DNA of 64,000 nt, taken from contig CAVSQX010000005.1 of NCBI GenBank assembly GCA_963730225.1, forward strand, positions 65,094 to 129,093, written 5' to 3'. A program made the position numbers and the translations under genes. Position 1 is the first letter of the stretch, and every line of letters begins with the position of its first letter. Under the pieces are notes generated by a model that was not told the DNA's origin, searched no databases, and saw only the letters and a program-made list of their open reading frames with translations. Positions 59,078 to 64,000 of this stretch are shown piece after piece. The stretch comes from CAVSQX01 sp963730225 (GTDB lineage: Bacteria > Planctomycetota > Phycisphaerae > Tepidisphaerales > Tepidisphaeraceae).

Positions 59078-59581
59078 ATGCCCTGGATCGAGAACCGTTT
59101 CGAGGAAGGCCTCATCGTCACCAGCCTGGATTTCGTCCTGAACTGGGGAAAGAAAAACTCCATCTGGCCGATGACGTTTGGTTTGGCTTGCTGCGCAATC
59201 GAGATGATGGCCGTGGGCGCGAGCCGATTTGATCTGGATCGATTCGGCTGCGGCGCGTTCCGGGCCACTCCCCGCCAGGCCGATCTCATGATCGTCGCCG
59301 GCACCGTCAATTACAAAATGGCTTCCCGCCTCAAGCGCCTCTACAACGAGATGGCCGATCCGAAATACGTGATCGCCATGGGCGCCTGCACCGTCGGCGG
59401 CGGGCCGTACTTCAAGTACGGCTACAACGTCGTCAAAGGCGTGGACCTGGTTGTCCCCGTCGATGTCTACGTTCCCGGCTGCCCGCCCCGCCCCGAAGCG
59501 CTGATGGAAGGCATCATGCGCCTTCAGGACAAAATCGCCAAACAAACCATCGCCCGCCAGCGCGAACCCGTCACGACATGA
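59078..59581 (+). CDS. nuoB: NADH-quinone oxidoreductase subunit B, without neighbouring nuo genes
   Basis: The complex I subunit that holds the last iron-sulfur cluster (N2) before quinone. GLACCAIEMMA (C38, C39), MGACTVGGGPY (C104) and YVPGCPPRPEALM (C135) supply the four ligands; the conserved ASRFDLDRFG and VDVYVPGCPP motifs are present. At 167 residues it is normal. nuoA, nuoC and nuoD are absent on both sides, where nuoB is normally flanked by them. Confidence 0.95.
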   Translation: MPWIENRFEEGLIVTSLDFVLNWGKKNSIWPMTFGLACCAIEMMAVGASRFDLDRFGCGAFRATPRQADLMIVAGTVNYKMASRLKRLYNEMADPKYVIAMGACTVGGGPYFKYGYNVVKGVDLVVPVDVYVPGCPPRPEALMEGIMRLQDKIAKQTIARQREPVTT

Positions 59582-59590
59582 ACCAGTGCT

Positions 59591-60085
59591 TCATCCCCAA
59601 ATCGACAGAAGAACCGTGATCGTCACAAGCACGATCAGACAGAGCCAGAAGAAAACCATCATAACCGTGTAGGACACTCGCTCACCCGGCGAGATCTGGC
59701 TCACTTCAACCGGCAGAACCGTCGGCGCCTCGCCCGTCGATGCGGGATTTTTCACTGGAATCACCGGGAATCCCCGCACCAGCGTTTCGCTGAAAAAGGC
59801 GAAATCACCGCTCAGCAGCGCTCGCGCCGCATCGGCATCGGCTGGCGGCACAAATAACCCCGAAGCATTTGAATCCGATTCATCCGGGCCCATTCGACAA
59901 ACGACCCCGTGACGGTCGAGCATTGCCTTGACCTGATGCCACTTTCCCAGCGATGAAAACGAGCCGACGAAAACCCATTCCATTCCCAGCAGCGGCTGCG
60001 GCTGATAATCCACCGCCCTCGCAGCCGCCCGCGGAAGCGGCGGTGGTTTTTTCTGTTCTTCGCCTGCTTCCACAAAATCCCTCAT
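59591..60085 (-). CDS. DUF2007-like protein with C-terminal membrane anchor
   Basis: A 164-residue protein. WVFVGSFSSLGKWHQVKAMLDRHGVVCRMGPDES...GLFVPPADADAARALL has the strand-helix-strand layout of putative signal-transducing DUF2007 domains, and the C-terminus is a membrane helix (VMMVFFWLCLIVLVTITVLL). Function unknown. Its ATG overlaps the queA stop (ATGA), so it is coupled to queA. Confidence 0.65.
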   Translation of the reverse strand: MRDFVEAGEEQKKPPPLPRAAARAVDYQPQPLLGMEWVFVGSFSSLGKWHQVKAMLDRHGVVCRMGPDESDSNASGLFVPPADADAARALLSGDFAFFSETLVRGFPVIPVKNPASTGEAPTVLPVEVSQISPGERVSYTVMMVFFWLCLIVLVTITVLLSIWG

Positions 60086-61125
60086 TCAATCAGCATCGCA
60101 TCGCCGTAGCTGAAGAACCGATATTGCTGCTCGATCGCAATCCGATATATCCGCCTCTGCTCCTCCAACCCGACCAGCGCCGCAACCAAAGCCACCAGCG
60201 TGCTGCGCGGCAGATGAAAATTCGTCAAAAGCGCTCCGACCCGTTTCCACCGGTACGGCGGAAAAATGAAGATGGAAGTCTCCCCGTGAAATTCCCTCCA
60301 TGACTCATCGCTCGGCCAACTTTCCAGAACCCGTGCCGCCGTCGTTCCCACCGCGACGATTCTCTTTTTCTCCGATTGTGCGCGGTTCAACGCATCGGCG
60401 GTCGAAGCATCCACCGAAAACCGTTCCGCGTGCATCGGATGATCCTCCAGCCGCTGGGCCGTCACCGGCTTGAAGGTTCCCAATCCCACGTGCAAGGTCA
60501 GAAATGCCCGCTCAATTCCCAATGAATCCAATTCCTCCAGAACCGCCGGCGAAAAGTGCAGCCCGGCCGTCGGAGCGGCGATCGAGCCGTCGCGCCGGGC
60601 GTAAATCGTCTGATACCGCTGCAAATCCTCCCCATCGCGTGGATCGGAGCTCTTCTGCCGGTGGATGTACGGTGGAAGCGGCATTCGGCCCAATCGCTCG
60701 AGCAGTTCTACCGCCGATTTGCCACAATCGACCAAGAGTCGATGTTCGCCGCCGCCGACGCTGGCGTTCAATCGCACTTTGATTTCCGCATCGTCGGCGA
60801 ATTCCATTTCGGCACCGATCGCCGCGGGGCCGAGATTCTTCAGCAACACCGACCATTCGCCCGGCTTGGCTTCACCCAGAAACAGTCCCTCCACCAATCC
60901 GCCGGTCGGCTTGCGCAGCAGGAATCGAGCCGGGATTACCCTGGAATCGTTGAGCACCAGCAGATCGTCCTTCCGCAGCAGCCGCGGCAGGTCCGAGAAT
61001 GTGCGATGAGCGATCGAGCCATCGGCCCGCCGGAAATGCATCAGCCGCGATGCCGACCGCCGGGGAGAGGGAACCTGCGCGATCAGCTCGGTGGGCAATT
61101 CGAAATCGAATTCATTGGTGAGCAT
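60082..61125 (-). CDS. queA: S-adenosylmethionine:tRNA ribosyltransferase-isomerase QueA
   Basis: Makes epoxyqueuosine in tRNA by transferring the ribosyl part of SAM. FDFELPTELIAQVPSPRRSASRLM, LLVLNDSRVIPARF, RMPLPPYIHR, YQTIYARRDGSIAAPTAGLHFS, LTLHVGLGTFKPV, HAERFSV and TNFHLPRSTLVALVAALVG are family signatures. The start at 61125 (MLTNEFDFELP) removes an unlikely leader; 347 residues is the family length. Confidence 0.95.
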   Translation of the reverse strand: MLTNEFDFELPTELIAQVPSPRRSASRLMHFRRADGSIAHRTFSDLPRLLRKDDLLVLNDSRVIPARFLLRKPTGGLVEGLFLGEAKPGEWSVLLKNLGPAAIGAEMEFADDAEIKVRLNASVGGGEHRLLVDCGKSAVELLERLGRMPLPPYIHRQKSSDPRDGEDLQRYQTIYARRDGSIAAPTAGLHFSPAVLEELDSLGIERAFLTLHVGLGTFKPVTAQRLEDHPMHAERFSVDASTADALNRAQSEKKRIVAVGTTAARVLESWPSDESWREFHGETSIFIFPPYRWKRVGALLTNFHLPRSTLVALVAALVGLEEQRRIYRIAIEQQYRFFSYGDAMLIE

Positions 61126-61249
61126 TTGGCGAAGCAGCGATGTTGCCGCGATGCAACATCCGGCATAAACGGAAAGCCCCGGATCGCATCGCAAGCCCGA
61201 TTTTAGCCCAAATCGCTCTGACGTTGCCCGTTTTGCTCACTGGCAAATC

Positions 61250-61699
61250 GTGAGCGGCATCGCCAGTCTTTCCTCGCAAGCGGCCCTGATCACCGCGACG
61301 CTGGACCTGTCGCTGGTGCAATCGCTGGTCGGGGCCATCCGCACCGCCGATCTGACCAGCGCTGCCGAAGCCGGCCCGGTCCGACGCGAAATCTCAACCG
61401 AAAGAACGGATTTTTATTGCTGCTGCCCATCGCAACCCCTGATCGAACCGCGGCCACACCTGCATCCCGCCGCGGTTTATGAACCCGCCCCGGTGATTCA
61501 CTCGCATCCCCGCCTGGCGCTGGACGCCGCGACCTATGGCAATCCGCTTCCGCCCCCGCATCGCACCCCCTCGCCGATCCAGCCGCCGTGGAAGGTGTTG
61601 CCTTGGGAAAATCCGTCCCAGCCGTGCCAAACCATAAAGGTTCACAAGTATCACACCGATGTAATTCCCAGCGGAATGCTTCTCGATTTATTTGTGTGA
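61250..61699 (+). CDS. Hypothetical Pro/His-rich protein
   Basis: A 149-residue frame from GTG 61250. The start (SLSSQAALITATLDLSLVQSLV) is helix-prone, while the body is rich in Pro and His (PHLHPAAVYEPAPVIHSHP, PPPPHRTPSP-like) with CCC in DFYCCCPS; it ends VIPSGMLLDLFV. No family recognised. It is divergent from queA. Composition and open length make it plausible but not certain. Confidence 0.5.
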   Translation: MSGIASLSSQAALITATLDLSLVQSLVGAIRTADLTSAAEAGPVRREISTERTDFYCCCPSQPLIEPRPHLHPAAVYEPAPVIHSHPRLALDAATYGNPLPPPHRTPSPIQPPWKVLPWENPSQPCQTIKVHKYHTDVIPSGMLLDLFV

Positions 61700-61741
61700 A
61701 CCGCACATGAACCAAACGTATCATTGGTATTGAGGCGGAGT

Positions 61742-61957
61742 ATGCTGGCGATCGATCAGATTGAAGAACTGACCCGGCTCCTGGCCACCTGGGATCGCCA
61801 AACTCTCGTCGAACAACTCCTGGCTTTCAGCAGCAATTTTCCGGTCGATTTCACGCCCGAATATCTCTCGAAGCTTTCCTCCGAGCGTTTGGCCCACCTG
61901 TTCTTCGCCATCTGTTTGCAAAATCAGCGAATGCCGGATTTCTGCAACGCAGCGTGA
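61742..61957 (+). CDS. Small helical protein, function unknown
   Basis: A 71-residue protein: IDQIEELTRLLATWDRQTLVEQLLAF then LSKLSSERLAHLFFAICLQN, two amphipathic helical blocks. GAGG stands six bases before the ATG. It resembles a small family in planctomycetes that I cannot name. The last 34 bp overlap the convergent PEP-CTERM gene. Confidence 0.65.
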   Translation: MLAIDQIEELTRLLATWDRQTLVEQLLAFSSNFPVDFTPEYLSKLSSERLAHLFFAICLQNQRMPDFCNAA

Positions 61958-63987
61958 GCGCGTCGTTCTCTGCGGCCCAGAATTCCAACCAAGCCGATCG
62001 CCAACGCAACCATCGAAGCCGGTTCGGGTACGGATGCTACCTGCGCTGTATCGGACGCGATCATTTCCTGTGGATCGGCAGCGAGCGATGCCCCCTGGGT
62101 ATTGAATGCGTTATCGATCAGCGTGTAATCATCGCCATTAACGACGCCGTCGTAATTGAAATCACCGTTACGCCAGCCGGTGAGAGTGTTGTTGAAGCCG
62201 TTGTCGATCAGCGTGTAGTCGGAGCCATTGACGACGCCGTCGAGATTGGCATCGCCGAAGTAAGTGTACTTGATGAGCACATCGGTGCTGGTGACGGACT
62301 GCCCGTCGAAGGTGCTTAGCAGCGCGGAGGAGCCGTCGCTGTTAAGTTCGATGCCCAGCGCGGTGTTCGTAGTAAGAGCGGCGGCAGATGAGGTGATGCC
62401 ACCGGAGCCGTTCCATGCACCACCGGCGTAGCCTTGCTCGATTTGGCTGGTGATGGTCGCCAGGTTTCCGCCGCCGACGATCATGTCGTTGTTGGACAGG
62501 TCGATGTTTCCAGTCCAAGCGCCGGGTGAACCGGCAAGGGTCAGGCCGGTGCCACTAATGACCAGCAACTGCCGGTCGGCGGGGTTGGCGGCGGGGTCGG
62601 CGATGGCGATGCCAGTCGCCGCGATGCTGACACCGGGCACGCCGCGGACCAGGATGCCGGTCCCGGGGTTGGCCGTGAAATGGTACGTCTGCCCGGCGGC
62701 CACAAATATCGGTTGGGGGCCGACGACAAATCCGCTGCCGGTTAATTCGAAGACTATCCCGTCGCTGCTGGTGCCGCCGATGTCCGTGGTTCCATACAGA
62801 TTGCCCGCGGCGTCGACGGTCAACCCGCCCAGAGGATCGGCCCCGTTGGAACCGGTGAAGGCGGCAAGCGTGCTGACGGTGCCCGAGCCGGCGCCGACCT
62901 CGAAGACGGTGCCGTCGCCGATCACCTGGCCGACCGTCCCGGTACCGCCGCCATTGGACGCGGTGCCGAATACATTCCCGGCCGAATCAACGATCACACC
63001 GCCCTTGGGTGTCTCACCGTTGTAGCCGGTGAACGTGGCCAGCGTGGAGATCATGCCGGAGCCGGCGATGACCTCAAAGACCGTTCCGTCAACGGAACCA
63101 CCACCGCTGGAGGTCGTTCCGTACACGTCGCCGGCGGAGTCCACGGTGAGATTACCAGGGCTGGTGCCGTTGGATCCGCTGAAGGTTGCCAGAGGGGTGA
63201 AGATGCCGGTCGCAGCGGGGATTTCGAAGACGGTGCCGTTGGACCCAGCGCCAACGCCCGTGGTCGTTCCGTAGACATTGCCTGCCGAGTCGATAGCCAG
63301 GCTGCCCACTGGCGCGCCGCCGTTGCTGCCGGTGAATCGGACAATGCTGGGATCGGAAGTGGTGCCGGTGACGGGAACGCTGAAGACGGTTCCCAGGCCG
63401 TTCCCCCCGCCCGCGTTGGTGGTTCCGTACAGATTCCCCTTGCCGTCGTAGGTGACGCCGCCATCGGGGCTGGCGCCGTTGCTGTTGTTGAATGTCGCCA
63501 GGTCGTTGACGGTTCCGCTGCCCACCGGCACTTCAAAAACCACTCCCCGGCTGCCCGTTCCGCCCGAACCGGTCGTCCCGAAAACATCGCCGGCCGCGTC
63601 CAGCGCCAGGGCGCCCTGCGGACGCGATCCATTGGTTAAATTGAACGTCGCCAGCGGATCGAGAGTGGTGAGAGCGCCCGCCTTGAGTTCGAAAACGGTT
63701 CCGTTTGCAATTCCGCTGCCGAAATTGCTTTGGGTCGTTGTTCCGTACAAGTCGCCGTCGCTGTCGATCGCCATCGTGCAGAACGGGTCGGACCCGTTGG
63801 TGCCGTTGAACGTAATCAGCGTGGACAACACCGCTGTGGCGCGCACGACCGACGGCGCAACAGCGACCGCAGCTGCCATGGCCGCAGCGCGGGCGGTGGC
63901 TCGCAAAAGCTTGGATCTCTTCGCCGGCCGGGGGTTTGCGCGTTTATGTCCGCGGGTGTCCGTATCGCCAATAAAACGGTATGCCAT
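61924..63987 (-). CDS. Secreted GloVer-type tandem-repeat protein with dockerin-like and PEP-CTERM ends
   Basis: A large secreted protein of about 687 residues. After a basic N-region and signal (AAAMAAAVAVAPSVVRATA), ten or so repeats of about 38 residues follow, each like GSGTVSTLATFTGSNGADPLGGLTVDAAGNLYGTT, which matches the choice-of-anchor GloVer repeat. A beta-rich stretch comes next, then two dockerin-like calcium loops (GDANLDGVVNGSDYTLIDNGF and GDFNYDGVVNGDDYTLIDNAF), and finally VPEPASMVALAIGLVGILGRRERR, a PEP-CTERM sorting tail. Start is the second of two adjacent ATGs (63987), spaced from GGGAG. It is probably surface-attached or sorted by exosortase. Confidence 0.88.
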   Translation of the reverse strand: MAYRFIGDTDTRGHKRANPRPAKRSKLLRATARAAAMAAAVAVAPSVVRATAVLSTLITFNGTNGSDPFCTMAIDSDGDLYGTTTQSNFGSGIANGTVFELKAGALTTLDPLATFNLTNGSRPQGALALDAAGDVFGTTGSGGTGSRGVVFEVPVGSGTVNDLATFNNSNGASPDGGVTYDGKGNLYGTTNAGGGNGLGTVFSVPVTGTTSDPSIVRFTGSNGGAPVGSLAIDSAGNVYGTTTGVGAGSNGTVFEIPAATGIFTPLATFSGSNGTSPGNLTVDSAGDVYGTTSSGGGSVDGTVFEVIAGSGMISTLATFTGYNGETPKGGVIVDSAGNVFGTASNGGGTGTVGQVIGDGTVFEVGAGSGTVSTLAAFTGSNGADPLGGLTVDAAGNLYGTTDIGGTSSDGIVFELTGSGFVVGPQPIFVAAGQTYHFTANPGTGILVRGVPGVSIAATGIAIADPAANPADRQLLVISGTGLTLAGSPGAWTGNIDLSNNDMIVGGGNLATITSQIEQGYAGGAWNGSGGITSSAAALTTNTALGIELNSDGSSALLSTFDGQSVTSTDVLIKYTYFGDANLDGVVNGSDYTLIDNGFNNTLTGWRNGDFNYDGVVNGDDYTLIDNAFNTQGASLAADPQEMIASDTAQVASVPEPASMVALAIGLVGILGRRERRAHAALQKSGIR

Positions 63988-64000
63988 CATCTCTCCCGAC

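Noticed and set aside
61924..63987. Tandem DNA repeat or CRISPR in the last 2 kb
   Set aside because: The periodicity of about 114 bases is a protein repeat (GloVer type) with codon-level divergence inside one open frame.

Overview
The window looks like a chromosomal piece of a planctomycete, probably of the Phycisphaerae. Reasons: high G+C; two proteins with a PEP-CTERM-like tail (VPEP or IPEP, hydrophobic stretch, arginine cluster); a prepilin of the type that is abundant in planctomycetes; a lysine-rich histone-H1-like protein; a mixed type IV pilus/type II secretion cluster; and several small proteins that resemble planctomycete-only families. LpxA and an HldE-like enzyme suggest a lipid A/LPS-type outer membrane. 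The taxonomic call is an inference from gene content, not from a marker phylogeny.

Layout. 1-12.4 kb: the end of an M20 amidohydrolase, an H1-like protein, and a surface-polysaccharide block (sulfotransferase, an HldE-like enzyme with its domains in reversed order, four glycosyltransferases, two methyltransferases, a polysaccharide deacetylase). 12.4-24.7 kb: GlcD-type oxidase, a complete 1,241-bp IS3-family element, a sugar kinase run, an M16 peptidase, a response regulator, a sugar-phosphate isomerase, TsaB, and a GH43 enzyme with two discoidin domains. 24.7-31.7 kb: enolase, a PilZ protein, PyrD, an aldo/keto reductase with a small LigD-phosphoesterase-like protein, endonuclease III, a DUF4149 membrane protein and LpxA. 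31.7-44.2 kb: one long minus-strand cluster holding pilin/pseudopilin, PilM-PilN-PilO-PilP-like, secretin, TPR lipoprotein, histidine kinase, receiver, HD-GYP, STAS and the GspE/PilB ATPase. 44.3-48.3 kb: AtpD without other ATP synthase genes, a prepilin, an MGMT-type protein and an arginine-rich conserved protein. 48.4-53.2 kb: an ABC sugar importer (binding protein plus two permeases, no ATPase) with a Gfo/Idh/MocA oxidoreductase. 53.2-64 kb: a degenerate receiver, two PEP-CTERM proteins, a GH15 glucoamylase-like enzyme fused to a ferredoxin domain, NuoB without other Nuo genes, and QueA.

Five genes (HldE-like, M16, PilM, PEP-CTERM protein, GH15-ferredoxin) are each broken by a single-base shift, and in each the protein is restored by adding or removing one base. 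This could be consensus error or real decay, and anyone using these proteins should allow for it.

The non-coding layer is rich. There are four inverted arrays built on a seven-base unit (TTGCCTA and variants), a family of short GC hairpins beginning with TTTAG or TTTAC that sit inside or at the ends of genes, a 26-bp hairpin repeat just before two start codons, divergent GATAAT-type promoters at a distance that suggests leaderless mRNAs, and a candidate small RNA (about 29290-29521, minus strand) with both a promoter match and a strong intrinsic terminator. No tRNA, rRNA or CRISPR array was recognised.
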